Positions 43,786 through 53,157 of a stretch of DNA of 64,000 nucleotides are shown here, in pieces. Made by a program: the position numbers and the translations under genes. The notes beneath the pieces were generated by a model, which worked only from the letters and a program-made list of their open reading frames with translations, was not told where the DNA came from and did no database searches. The stretch is from an uncultured Bacteroidales bacterium (GTDB taxonomy: Bacteria; Bacteroidota; Bacteroidia; Bacteroidales; Paludibacteraceae): positions 1 to 64,000 of the forward strand of contig CAIUTB010000085.1 in assembly GCA_903901975.1 (NCBI GenBank), given 5' to 3'. The number at the start of each line of letters is the position of its first letter. Position 1 is the stretch's first letter.

Positions 43786-46700
43786 ATGAAGAAAATTACT
43801 ATTACGCTACGGTATTTAGTACCGATGTTTATCCTTTTACTCTCAGTAAACGGACTTATGGCTCAACAGCTTATTGGAACCTTTCCCACCATGGATGGTG
43901 GATTTGAAGGAGAAGCAGCCTCTGGAACAGCCCTTGTAGGAACTTCAATTGCTACTGGTGTTCAAAGGACTGATTGGACTTGTGGAACTGCAAGTTACGG
44001 CACGGTACAGTCTGCTACACCTCGTACTGGTTCTAAATATATTAACTTTAATCTTACATCAACGACTAAACGAATACAATCCCCGACAGCTGCAAATGGT
44101 GCAATTGTTGGTGGTTCAACTTACATTGTTCAGTATTATTACAGGACAGCCAGTACAACAGCACCTGGTGGAGGTGCTCATACTATAGGGGCCAGTTCAG
44201 ATGGTACAAGTCCAACATCAACTATGAGCTACACAACAATTACCTCATTAGCTGCAACTAGTGGTATATGGACAAAAGTAACTGCTACTGTGACTGCTAC
44301 TAGCAGCACACCAAGCCCGAAATATGGCTACATCTGTGCATTCCGTACAGCTACAGCTATGGCAGCTGCAATGGATATGGATGATTTTGTTGCATATGCA
44401 GGGTCAACAGTTGATGTTACTGCCCCCGATGCACCAACCGCACCTAGTATACCTTCACCGGGAGCCACACAAATGACCATATCCTGGACAGCAGCAGTTG
44501 TTGGAGCTGGCAATGGAGTTGATGGTGGTGGTTATATGGTTGTACGTGGATTAGCTGATCCTGCTACTACTCCGAATGCGAATGGTATTTATGCAGTTGG
44601 AAACACGGTGGCTACCGGAGAACAGGTAGTCTATTTAGGAACAGGTACTTCGTTTAATGATACCGGACTTACACCTTCTACCCCTTACTATTACCGGATT
44701 TACTCTGTCGATAAAGCGTTTAATTATTCAACACCCGTAACGGTTAATGCTACTACAACAATACCAAGTTATGCTGCAGAACCAACTGCACAGGTGAGCG
44801 GTTTAAGTTTTAGTCCGGTTTCTTCTACCGGTTTTACTATTAACTGGACTCCGGCCGTTTCCGGTAGCGGAACAAACCATTTAGTAGTTGTTAAAGCTGC
44901 TTCAGATATTACTGCCGATCCGGCAGATGGATCAAGTTATACCGCTGACCCTGCATTTGCAACCGGAAGTGCAATTGGTGGTGGAAAAGTAGTATATAAT
45001 GGTACCGGTAACTCAGTAATTGTTACTGGTCTTTCAAAAGCCATTATGTATTATCTTCGTATTTATGATTTTAATGGAACAGGCGGGTCTGAAAATTATT
45101 TAGTTACTGGTCCAACTTCAGGTAGTCAACTTGCTTCTCCTGGTGAAATTTCTTCAACTGGATTAAATGTAGGAACTGTTTCTTATTCTACCGGTTCAGC
45201 TTGGGTGGGTGGCGTAGTTCCAACTCGATACGATAATGTAACCATTGTATCGCCAGATGTATTTAACGTAGGTTCAACACAAGCTTGTTATAATCTTACT
45301 ATTCAATCGGGAGCTAAAATAGCAGCTGCAAGTCAACAATATTTAGATGTTTATGGCACAAACTTAACATGTAACGGTACATTGGGAGATCCTTCAAATA
45401 CTGTCTCATTATTGTATCTTGAGTTTGGAGGAAATCTTAATATTAACGGTTCAGGAAGTATTTATCCCTGGAAATTACGCCCAATTACTGGTTTAACAAA
45501 TATAGGAGTAACTTTCGATGCCAATGTATCATTAACAATGACAGGAACAACAATGATATTTGATAATGTCGGAAATGATAATGTATACTTCACTGTTAAT
45601 TCTCCCCGAACGTTGAGTATCGCAAATAACTTTAACACCTGTTCTTCTTCAGCCACACAAAGTACTTCCAATAATACTCTTACAATAAACAGCGGTGCAA
45701 CAGTAAATGTAGCTGGTGTTTTAAATACGAATGAGGTTGTGGGTAAAACTTATACAGCGAATATAAATGGGACATTAGCCGTAACAGGCACTTCTACGCT
45801 TTCCGGTACCAGTGGCGGTGGCGTTGCTACTTTTAATATAAATGGAACATATACGTCTACCGGAAATTTTAACGTTACACCTTCGACTGCTGCTGTAGCT
45901 CCGGTTATTAATGTAGGAAGCACAGGAACAATAACCGTAAGTGGAACTGCTGATTTCTCAAACACAAGTCTTTTGGGATATATAGGTAATGCGCCTTCTA
46001 CTACTGGAGGAACTTTCTCGCTTGGTACGGGTGGAACAATTAATATCGCAAACGCTAGTGGTTTAGAGCCCGTTGCCGGACCAATCCGCACTACAACCCG
46101 TAACTTCAACACTGCTGCCAATTATTCATTTGTCGGTTCCTCAGCTCAGGTTCCCGGTAGCGATTTTCCAGCAACTGTAAACAATCTGACTATCAACAAT
46201 GCTGCCGGGCTTAGTTTGGGTTCAAGTACTACTGTAAGCGGCACATTAGCACTAACAAGCGGTAAAGTAACCTTAGGAGCAAATGACTTAACTATTGGAA
46301 CTGCCATTTCGGGTGGATCGGCTACAAGTTATATTGTTACAGATGGAGCAGGAAAAGTAACTGCACCTGCTGCTATGGCAGTTGCAACTTTGATACCAAT
46401 CGGAGCTTCTGCAACCAGCTATGACCCTGTAAGTGTTACACCAACAACTGCAAGTACTTTTGCGGCAAGGGCTTATACAACTTTATCAGGAACTGCTGTT
46501 TATGGGGTACGTTACAATCCTAAAGAATGGGACATTACTCCGGCTGTTGCATCTTCTACATTAATTGCATTGACACCATCCAACCTGGTTGAAGCTATTA
46601 CCAGTCCGGTTATTGGTCATTACCTAAGTGGTGCTTATGTTAACAATAATACTGTAACTGTAATAGGCAGTACATACTCAGGTACTTTCGACACTTTTTC

Positions 46701-46968
46701 ACCCTTTGTAACCGGTGCAAATATTGACGTAACTGCCATAACAAATGCTGTTGATAATGCTGTAAATGCTTATGGGCTTGCGGGTCAACTTATCGTAGAT
46801 GGCACGTTAGCAGGTGATATGATTTCGGTTTACGGACTGAATGGTCAAACAATTACGAATGTAAAAGCAATTAGCAACCAAACCCTATTGAATCTGACTA
46901 AGGGAATGTATCTGGTAAAAGTAAAATCTCAAAAAGATAGCAATAATTTCAAAGTTGTTTTGAAATAA
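43786..46968 (+). CDS. Large T9SS-sorted surface protein with fibronectin domains
   Basis: The 1060-residue protein has a signal peptide (about 1-27, ending LMAQQ), an N-terminal jelly-roll-like domain (about 30-210), two fibronectin-III-like domains (APSIPSPGATQMTISWTAAV; GLSFSPVSSTGFTINWTPAV), a Thr/Asn-rich beta-solenoid-like region (about 480-900) and a C-terminal sorting domain ending KVVLK. It resembles the 1638-residue protein in its second half. No catalytic motif is recognised. A single-gene unit between operator 5 and a terminator. Confidence 0.85.
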   Translation: MKKITITLRYLVPMFILLLSVNGLMAQQLIGTFPTMDGGFEGEAASGTALVGTSIATGVQRTDWTCGTASYGTVQSATPRTGSKYINFNLTSTTKRIQSPTAANGAIVGGSTYIVQYYYRTASTTAPGGGAHTIGASSDGTSPTSTMSYTTITSLAATSGIWTKVTATVTATSSTPSPKYGYICAFRTATAMAAAMDMDDFVAYAGSTVDVTAPDAPTAPSIPSPGATQMTISWTAAVVGAGNGVDGGGYMVVRGLADPATTPNANGIYAVGNTVATGEQVVYLGTGTSFNDTGLTPSTPYYYRIYSVDKAFNYSTPVTVNATTTIPSYAAEPTAQVSGLSFSPVSSTGFTINWTPAVSGSGTNHLVVVKAASDITADPADGSSYTADPAFATGSAIGGGKVVYNGTGNSVIVTGLSKAIMYYLRIYDFNGTGGSENYLVTGPTSGSQLASPGEISSTGLNVGTVSYSTGSAWVGGVVPTRYDNVTIVSPDVFNVGSTQACYNLTIQSGAKIAAASQQYLDVYGTNLTCNGTLGDPSNTVSLLYLEFGGNLNINGSGSIYPWKLRPITGLTNIGVTFDANVSLTMTGTTMIFDNVGNDNVYFTVNSPRTLSIANNFNTCSSSATQSTSNNTLTINSGATVNVAGVLNTNEVVGKTYTANINGTLAVTGTSTLSGTSGGGVATFNINGTYTSTGNFNVTPSTAAVAPVINVGSTGTITVSGTADFSNTSLLGYIGNAPSTTGGTFSLGTGGTINIANASGLEPVAGPIRTTTRNFNTAANYSFVGSSAQVPGSDFPATVNNLTINNAAGLSLGSSTTVSGTLALTSGKVTLGANDLTIGTAISGGSATSYIVTDGAGKVTAPAAMAVATLIPIGASATSYDPVSVTPTTASTFAARAYTTLSGTAVYGVRYNPKEWDITPAVASSTLIALTPSNLVEAITSPVIGHYLSGAYVNNNTVTVIGSTYSGTFDTFSPFVTGANIDVTAITNAVDNAVNAYGLAGQLIVDGTLAGDMISVYGLNGQTITNVKAISNQTLLNLTKGMYLVKVKSQKDSNNFKVVLK

Positions 46969-46990
46969 CCAACTTTATATCTTTAATTTT

Positions 46991-47026
46991 AAAAACAGCA
47001 GAATAGTTATTCTGCTGTTTTTTTTT
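46991..47026 (+). terminator. Rho-independent terminator
   Basis: Fifteen-bp arms AAAAACAGCAGAATA / TATTCTGCTGTTTTT with a two-base loop and a T run. Confidence 0.92.
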
Positions 47027-47032
47027 GTTGTT

Positions 47033-47096
47033 GTCAAAAAATATACATTTTAAGTCTAATTTTCCACATACAATCAGAGTTCTGCTTATATCTTTA
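47033..47096 (+). promoter_or_regulatory. Pectin operator 6 and -7 box
   Basis: Half-sites GTCAAAAAATATACA (47033) and GTCTAATTTTCCACA (47054); -7 box TATCTTTA at 47089-47096. It begins only 7 bases after the upstream terminator. Confidence 0.78.
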
Positions 47097-47139
47097 CATG
47101 AATTAAATCTACTTTAGTAACCTTTAAAATTTTGCTATT

Positions 47140-49377
47140 ATGAAAAAACAATTAAGAAACTTTTTAGCCATCGCATTAGTACTTACAGCAGGTACTTCCG
47201 CAATTCAGGCAGCTGATGTTCTGTTACGACTAAACCCAAAACCCGGATCGAGTGTTGCAACCTATACCTTCAGCACTACTGATGTACTATATGCTGTTGA
47301 TGCCACAACCATGTCCGGAAGTACCAGCAATACAGTTTTTCCATCGCCTAACAATGCACGTGTTCAGCTCAAAACCATTGTTTTAGAATTGAAAAGCACT
47401 TCCGCATCCGCCATAACAGTTTGGGGCGAAAGTTCCGGAAGCACATCAACCCGAACGATTTTTCAGGTTTCGGTAGCCGATAGCTATGCAGGAACTTATA
47501 CTTTGCTGGACGATGTTACAGTTGCAGGAACAAAAATAACATCCAATATTACAGGTCAACCTACTGCTCCCGATGCTACAAATAGCAAAAGTACAGTTAC
47601 CGGTCTGAGTATTTCGAAAGGGAAATTTGTGAAAATAAGTTTTTGCACCGGTACAAGTGGAGGAGCTACGCAAAATATCAATATCAGTGGTTTTGATATT
47701 ACTCCCGGAGCAAGCTATCCTGGCATTTCAGCATTTTCTGTTTTAGGAGTTCCGGCAACCATAAATGAAACGCTAACACCTGCCACCATCACAGCCACTT
47801 TGCCTTACGGAACAAGTCTTACGGGTATTACACCCACAGTCACAATAAGTGGATCAGCTACAGCCTATACTCCAACAGGAGCTCAGGATTTTTCGGCAGG
47901 AGCTGTAAATTATACAGCTACCGATGGGTCTAATAATACCGTTTATACGGTGACGCTGAGTGTTGCTGCATCAATTGCCGCACCGATCATAACAACTCCC
48001 GCAAATAATAATCAATGGGTAAAAGCCGGTTCTGCTATAACGGATATTCCATTTACGCTCCAAAATTCGATTGGAGCTAGCATCACAGGATTACCAAGCG
48101 GATTAACTACGGTCTACGATAACGGCACTTATACCATTTCCGGAACTGTCGATGCCTCTGTGACACCCGGCAATTTTAATTATTCCGTAAAAGCCACACC
48201 CATTGTAGGTTATACTGGAAGCGATATAACAGCCAGCGGCACTATTGCAGTTAAAAATATTACCGCCACCAATATTCTCTATCTGGCCACCGATGCTACT
48301 ACAGCAACGAATGATTTATTCCTGGCTCAGTTACTTTCAAAATCAAATTATTTTGTAACTAAACGAGCTGCTCAAGCCAGTTTTACAGGTAATTACGATG
48401 CTTATGACTTAATTGTGCTTCACGAATCACTGACAGGTGGCGACGCAGCTACTTCAGGTCATGAACTAAATCTGATTAAAACCGCTGATAAACCTATTCT
48501 GAATACCAAATCTTATTTCTATACTTCCGGAACATCTGCACGTTGGGGATGGGGAACTCCGACTAACGGAAATTCAGGAAAAGGAATTATAGCAGTTCAG
48601 CCCTCGCATCCCATATTCTCCGGTATTACGCTGAGCGATAGTATATATATTTATAATACACTGACTTCAAAAAACGTTCAACCTGTAACTGCCGTTTTGA
48701 TTGGGGGTTATCAGATTGCGAAGGTAGCCGGAGGAATTGCAATCCATGATTTACCAGCTTCTATTCGTTTAGGAGCTGGGAAAACGTCGAAATACCTGAT
48801 GATTAGTTTGCTTTCGGGCAAATACAACGACCTGAGTGCCGATGGCTTGAAATTACTGGATAATGCAGTTCAGTATTTGCTTTCAGGAACTCAATTTGTA
48901 GCCCCAAGCCTCGAAATTAGTTCATTTAAGATTGACACAGCCAATGCTACAATTATTCATAATCCGGCAACAATTTCAGTTCTTTTACCCATTGGAACTG
49001 ATCTGTCAGCCCTTCAGCCAACTATTGTATTAAGCGGAATCGGAACAAGCGTAAGTCCGGCATCGGGTGTGGCAACTAACTTTACAAACTCTGCACTTAC
49101 TCCGCTAAATTACACGGTAACTGATGGCATTAATTCGAAAGTGTATACCACAAGTATTTCAACCCTTCCTTCGGGTTTTGCTCAACCTTCAATGGAAGGA
49201 TTATACTTTGACGGTCAAGTAGTTCACAACAAAAACCAAACATTTTTACTAGTGTATAACGCTATCGGAATTCTTGAAGCATCTACAACCCATAATATTG
49301 ATACAAAACAGTATATCAATGGGATTTATTTCGTAAAATGCGACTCCGGTTGTTTGAAAATTGTAATTAAAAGATAG
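47140..49377 (+). CDS. T9SS-sorted surface protein with ThuA/GATase-like domain
   Basis: The 745-residue protein has a signal peptide (about 1-25), a beta-sandwich (about 26-200), a DUF5018-like module (ISAFSVLGVPATINETLTPA, about 205-280), a putative-Ig domain (about 285-375), then an alpha/beta stretch (about 380-590: ILYLATDATTATNDLFLAQL, YDLIVLHESLTGG, PILNTKSYFY, HPIFSGITLSD) that looks like a ThuA or class-I glutamine amidotransferase-like fold, then another DUF5018-like module and a short sorting domain ending KIVIKR. I see no catalytic Cys-His pair in the alpha/beta part. Function unknown; its operator puts it in the pectin regulon. Confidence 0.8.
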   Translation: MKKQLRNFLAIALVLTAGTSAIQAADVLLRLNPKPGSSVATYTFSTTDVLYAVDATTMSGSTSNTVFPSPNNARVQLKTIVLELKSTSASAITVWGESSGSTSTRTIFQVSVADSYAGTYTLLDDVTVAGTKITSNITGQPTAPDATNSKSTVTGLSISKGKFVKISFCTGTSGGATQNINISGFDITPGASYPGISAFSVLGVPATINETLTPATITATLPYGTSLTGITPTVTISGSATAYTPTGAQDFSAGAVNYTATDGSNNTVYTVTLSVAASIAAPIITTPANNNQWVKAGSAITDIPFTLQNSIGASITGLPSGLTTVYDNGTYTISGTVDASVTPGNFNYSVKATPIVGYTGSDITASGTIAVKNITATNILYLATDATTATNDLFLAQLLSKSNYFVTKRAAQASFTGNYDAYDLIVLHESLTGGDAATSGHELNLIKTADKPILNTKSYFYTSGTSARWGWGTPTNGNSGKGIIAVQPSHPIFSGITLSDSIYIYNTLTSKNVQPVTAVLIGGYQIAKVAGGIAIHDLPASIRLGAGKTSKYLMISLLSGKYNDLSADGLKLLDNAVQYLLSGTQFVAPSLEISSFKIDTANATIIHNPATISVLLPIGTDLSALQPTIVLSGIGTSVSPASGVATNFTNSALTPLNYTVTDGINSKVYTTSISTLPSGFAQPSMEGLYFDGQVVHNKNQTFLLVYNAIGILEASTTHNIDTKQYINGIYFVKCDSGCLKIVIKR

Positions 49378-49418
49378 TTTTTTTTTCATAATAGTTTGAA
49401 TAGAGATTTATGATTGAC

Positions 49419-49450
49419 AAAAGCGTGGCGTAGTGATACGGCGCGCTTTT
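49419..49450 (+). terminator. Terminator-like hairpin
   Basis: AAAAGCG (49419-49425) and CGCTTTT (49444-49450) with a GC-containing partly paired loop. Confidence 0.6.
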
Positions 49451-49503
49451 AATTTATTTTTCAAGAACTTCGAAATTGAAAACTGTATTTTTTATAATTT
49501 GGT

Positions 49504-49567
49504 GTCAATTTTTCCCCTCATTTGGTTGTTTTTTGAACAAAGAAAAAGCAATATTCATCTATTTTTG
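49504..49567 (+). promoter_or_regulatory. Pectin operator 7 and -7 box (CE8 gene)
   Basis: Half-sites GTCAATTTTTCCCCT (49504) and GTTGTTTTTTGAACA (49525); -7 box TATTTTTG at 49560-49567. Confidence 0.78.
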
Positions 49568-49623
49568 TGACTTGAATAAATAGTATTTCGAGAATCAGGT
49601 TATTTACTTTAAATTATTTTTTT

Positions 49624-52600
49624 ATGAAAAAATTACTTTTAATCTATTCATCTTTATTAGTCATTATAGCTATTCATGCTCAGACTGAACAAATAATTAG
49701 TACTGAAAATTTTCAGGGTTGGACAAATTTCACTGCATCTACAGCTTCGCCGAATAATACGGTTTCGAAGTCTACGATTCTCACCAACGAAACCCTGACT
49801 TACACAATGTATGGAATATCAGTTGCTAACACCGGTTATGCCGCTAGTGCAAACACAACCTTACTTTCTGCAGGTTACCTTAAAGCAGCAAAGACAACAG
49901 AGGTTACAACGGGTACCATGTCAATAATTACAAGTGCTTTAAACTCGATTACCAAAATCACAATCGGAGAATGTGCTACCGGTTCCAGTCGGGGTTTTAT
50001 TGTATGGAAAAAGGCTAGCGCTGATGCTGACTGGGTTCAACTTTACAATACTGCTATAAATCCAAGCTCCGGAATTGTTGCAACTATCCCCATAACCGGC
50101 AATCAAACAAATGTGCAGTTAAAATTCACAAACCTTGCTCCCACACAAAATGCCTACCTGAATGATTTGACAATTTATGGAATGGTTTCTGCTCCTGCCC
50201 CACCAACAGTCAGTTCTCTAACTCCTGCAACCAATTCAAATATTCCGGTAAGTGGAACAGTTAGTGTGGTTTTTTCCGAAAATATAACCCGCAATAGTTC
50301 TAACGATATAACGATTGCAGGTGTAAGTATTCCCGAATCAAATATAAATATAAGTGGCTCAACAGTGACTATAAGTTATTCGGGATTAAGTACCGATAAT
50401 AGTTATGTATTAAATATCCCGGCAGCAGCATTCAAAAATGGAGCAGGAACTCCTACTGCCGTTGCTACAACAGCAACTTACAAAACACCGGATACAATCG
50501 TACCTACATTGACTAAAATGTCAATCGGGAATGGGTCAACACTTCCCGTAAATGGGTTTATATCACTGGTTATGAGCGAACCCTGTATAGCCGGAGCAGT
50601 TTCAATTACGTTGGGTTCAAAAACTATAACAGCTGCTGTTTCGTCGTCGAACAGCAATTTATTGTATATCAATTACAGCGGACTGGCTTTTGATACGGAC
50701 TATACAGTAACGATACCTGTCAATTCAATTACCGACATATCCGGTAATTCCTCTGCAGGAACCACTGTAACCTTCCACACGGAAGTGGATGCGAAAGGAA
50801 CTCAATTGTGCAGTTTCACACCAGATGCAACATCAATTCCGGCCAGCAGTTCCGGAACTGTTACACAAACTATCAATGGCTACACGATTAGTTTTGACGC
50901 AGTACTGAGTGCAGGAACCCGCAGTGCTTCACCTTATACCTATGCTTTCAAAACAAACTCTGTAACCTTACCAACACTTCCTTCGGTGGGCGAACTGACA
51001 TTCTACATTCAAAGTGGTGGTGGCACATCGCAACAGGAGTATTATATCCAAAAACTGGCAGCCGATGGTGTAACCTGGAATACCATAGAAACCTTTATTT
51101 TGGGAAATAATGATAAAAACACGGTCAAATCAGCAGCGGCACAGTCGTCAGTACCAACTACTTTACGTTTGATGTACAACAGTTCTAACCTCTGGTTTTA
51201 TACTATAAGTGCATCGGCCTTTACACTCAATGGTCCGGTTGATGATGGATTAGCTCCGAGTGTAGTTTCAACTGTTCCTACAGCTTCAGCATCCAATGTA
51301 GTTATCAATGGCAATATTAAATTAGGTTATAGTAAAAGTCTGGTTATGGGATCGGGAAATATCAGCCTGAATGGCGTGACACTTTCGCCAGGAGTAATAG
51401 GTGCTAATGTTAGCTTACCGTATGCCAATCTCAAATATTCAACATCCTATACACTGAATGTGCCTGCAGGAGCATTTAATGATTTATTCAGTCGACCTTG
51501 CCCTGCTTTTTCATTGACATTCAGCACTGTTGCAAAACCAGCAGTAACTCCAAAAGTATTTGACTTTGTGGTAGCACAGGATGGCTCAGGTAATGGAACA
51601 ACCATTCAATCTGCTTTCGATGCTGTGCCGCTGAATAATGCAAGTCCGTTCCTTATTTTTGTGAAAAACGGAACGTATAACGAATATTCGTCACTTGCTT
51701 CTACGAAGGATAATGTGAGTCTGATTGGTCAAAGTCGTGATGGAGTGATTATTACCGGTAGTCATTACAGCGGATTAGGTGGCTATACAACTTCAACTTG
51801 TCAGACAGTCGAAATTCTGGCAAAAAATCTGTATTGCGAAAATATTACTATGCAAAATACAGCTGGTGTAAATGCAGGTCAGGCAGTTGCATTGAAAGTA
51901 TATGGCGATAAAAATGTATTCAAAAATGTAAAATTACTTGGGTATCAGGACACCCATTTGACATCAAATATCGGAACGGATCGTCAGTATTATCTGAATT
52001 GTGATATTCGTGGCTCGGTTGATTTTATTTTTGGAAACGGTGCTTGTTTCTTCGATAATTGTCTGTTGTATATGCAGGACAGAGCTACTGCCGATGTGGT
52101 TTGTGCTCCGGCAACTGCTGCTTCAAATAGCTACGGCTATGTTTTCAATAATTGCAGCATCGATGGGGCAAGTTCACAGGATGGTATTTATGATTTGGGG
52201 CGTCCCTGGCAAAATTCGCCACGGGCTGTTTATCTGAATTTGAAAATGAACATTCTGGCTGCTTCAGCCGGTTGGATAAGTATGAGTAGCATTCCGGCTT
52301 TGTTTGCAGAGTATGCAACTGTAAATGCTGCCAATAACCCGTTAAATCTCACATCAAGAAACACTTCGTTTTCATATACCGATGCAAGCAGTAACCTGAT
52401 TACAGGCAGTAGCCCGACAGCCATTCTGAGTGCTACCGATGCAGCCAATTATACCCTGACTAATGTGTTGGGTGGTGCCGATTCGTGGGATGCAAGTGTG
52501 AAACCTCAAACCACAGCTTCGCCTGGAAATGTGGCAGTTACCAATGCTAATCTGACTTGGGATGCGGTAGATGGTGCTATTTGTTACATTGTAGTGAAAA

Positions 52601-52977
52601 ATGGTCAGATAAACAGCACAACTACATCTAATTCTGTTTCGGCAACAATTGGAGCTTACGATGTGATTGCCGTTTCTCAATATGGTGCCTTAAGTGCCAA
52701 AAGCAGCCTGTCTATTAGCGATTTAGGAACAGGATTGACCGGAAGTACTGCCAAATTACCTGCCCTGAAATCAACCCTCATTCAGCAATCAATTGAAATT
52801 ACAAATTCCGAGATGTTAAATTCAGTCGAACTACTATCACTGAACGGACAAATGATTCAGAACTTTTCAGGAAAAAGTTCCAGCTTTAAAGTGAATAATT
52901 TATCATCAGGTTTTTATTTGCTCAGCATGCATTTAATTGATGGCACCCGAATTTCAGTGAAATTTATAAAAGAATAA
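49624..52977 (+). CDS. Pectin methylesterase, family CE8, T9SS-sorted
   Basis: The 1117-residue enzyme should remove methyl esters from homogalacturonan, making it a better lyase substrate. Signal peptide about 1-20; N-terminal beta-sandwich to about 190; SbsA/Big5-type Ig domains about 195-290, 290-390 and 545-640, with another beta domain between; CE8 beta-helix about 643-890. CE8 motifs: GYQDTH (about 773-778), GSVDFIFGNG with the catalytic Asp (about 797-806) and LGRPW (about 858-862). A sorting domain ends at KFIKE. Single-gene unit behind operator 7. Confidence 0.93.
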   Translation: MKKLLLIYSSLLVIIAIHAQTEQIISTENFQGWTNFTASTASPNNTVSKSTILTNETLTYTMYGISVANTGYAASANTTLLSAGYLKAAKTTEVTTGTMSIITSALNSITKITIGECATGSSRGFIVWKKASADADWVQLYNTAINPSSGIVATIPITGNQTNVQLKFTNLAPTQNAYLNDLTIYGMVSAPAPPTVSSLTPATNSNIPVSGTVSVVFSENITRNSSNDITIAGVSIPESNINISGSTVTISYSGLSTDNSYVLNIPAAAFKNGAGTPTAVATTATYKTPDTIVPTLTKMSIGNGSTLPVNGFISLVMSEPCIAGAVSITLGSKTITAAVSSSNSNLLYINYSGLAFDTDYTVTIPVNSITDISGNSSAGTTVTFHTEVDAKGTQLCSFTPDATSIPASSSGTVTQTINGYTISFDAVLSAGTRSASPYTYAFKTNSVTLPTLPSVGELTFYIQSGGGTSQQEYYIQKLAADGVTWNTIETFILGNNDKNTVKSAAAQSSVPTTLRLMYNSSNLWFYTISASAFTLNGPVDDGLAPSVVSTVPTASASNVVINGNIKLGYSKSLVMGSGNISLNGVTLSPGVIGANVSLPYANLKYSTSYTLNVPAGAFNDLFSRPCPAFSLTFSTVAKPAVTPKVFDFVVAQDGSGNGTTIQSAFDAVPLNNASPFLIFVKNGTYNEYSSLASTKDNVSLIGQSRDGVIITGSHYSGLGGYTTSTCQTVEILAKNLYCENITMQNTAGVNAGQAVALKVYGDKNVFKNVKLLGYQDTHLTSNIGTDRQYYLNCDIRGSVDFIFGNGACFFDNCLLYMQDRATADVVCAPATAASNSYGYVFNNCSIDGASSQDGIYDLGRPWQNSPRAVYLNLKMNILAASAGWISMSSIPALFAEYATVNAANNPLNLTSRNTSFSYTDASSNLITGSSPTAILSATDAANYTLTNVLGGADSWDASVKPQTTASPGNVAVTNANLTWDAVDGAICYIVVKNGQINSTTTSNSVSATIGAYDVIAVSQYGALSAKSSLSISDLGTGLTGSTAKLPALKSTLIQQSIEITNSEMLNSVELLSLNGQMIQNFSGKSSSFKVNNLSSGFYLLSMHLIDGTRISVKFIKE

Positions 52978-53048
52978 TCGACTTTTAAGTGTCAAAGTTG
53001 GAGTAATATTCTAAATGGACCTTCAGTTTAACATAACAATGAATTAAA

Positions 53049-53113
53049 GTCAAAAAATCCACGGATATACGTCAATTTTTGAACATTTTAACCAAACTAA
53101 AGTTCTATTTTTG
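53049..53113 (+). promoter_or_regulatory. Pectin operator 8 and -7 box (susC unit)
   Basis: Half-sites GTCAAAAAATCCACG (53049) and GTCAATTTTTGAACA (53071), here 22 bp apart; -7 box TATTTTTG at 53106-53113, 35 bp from the second half-site. Confidence 0.8.
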
Positions 53114-53157
53114 TTACGTGAAAATTTATAATCATTAATCAATCTAATACAAAAAAA

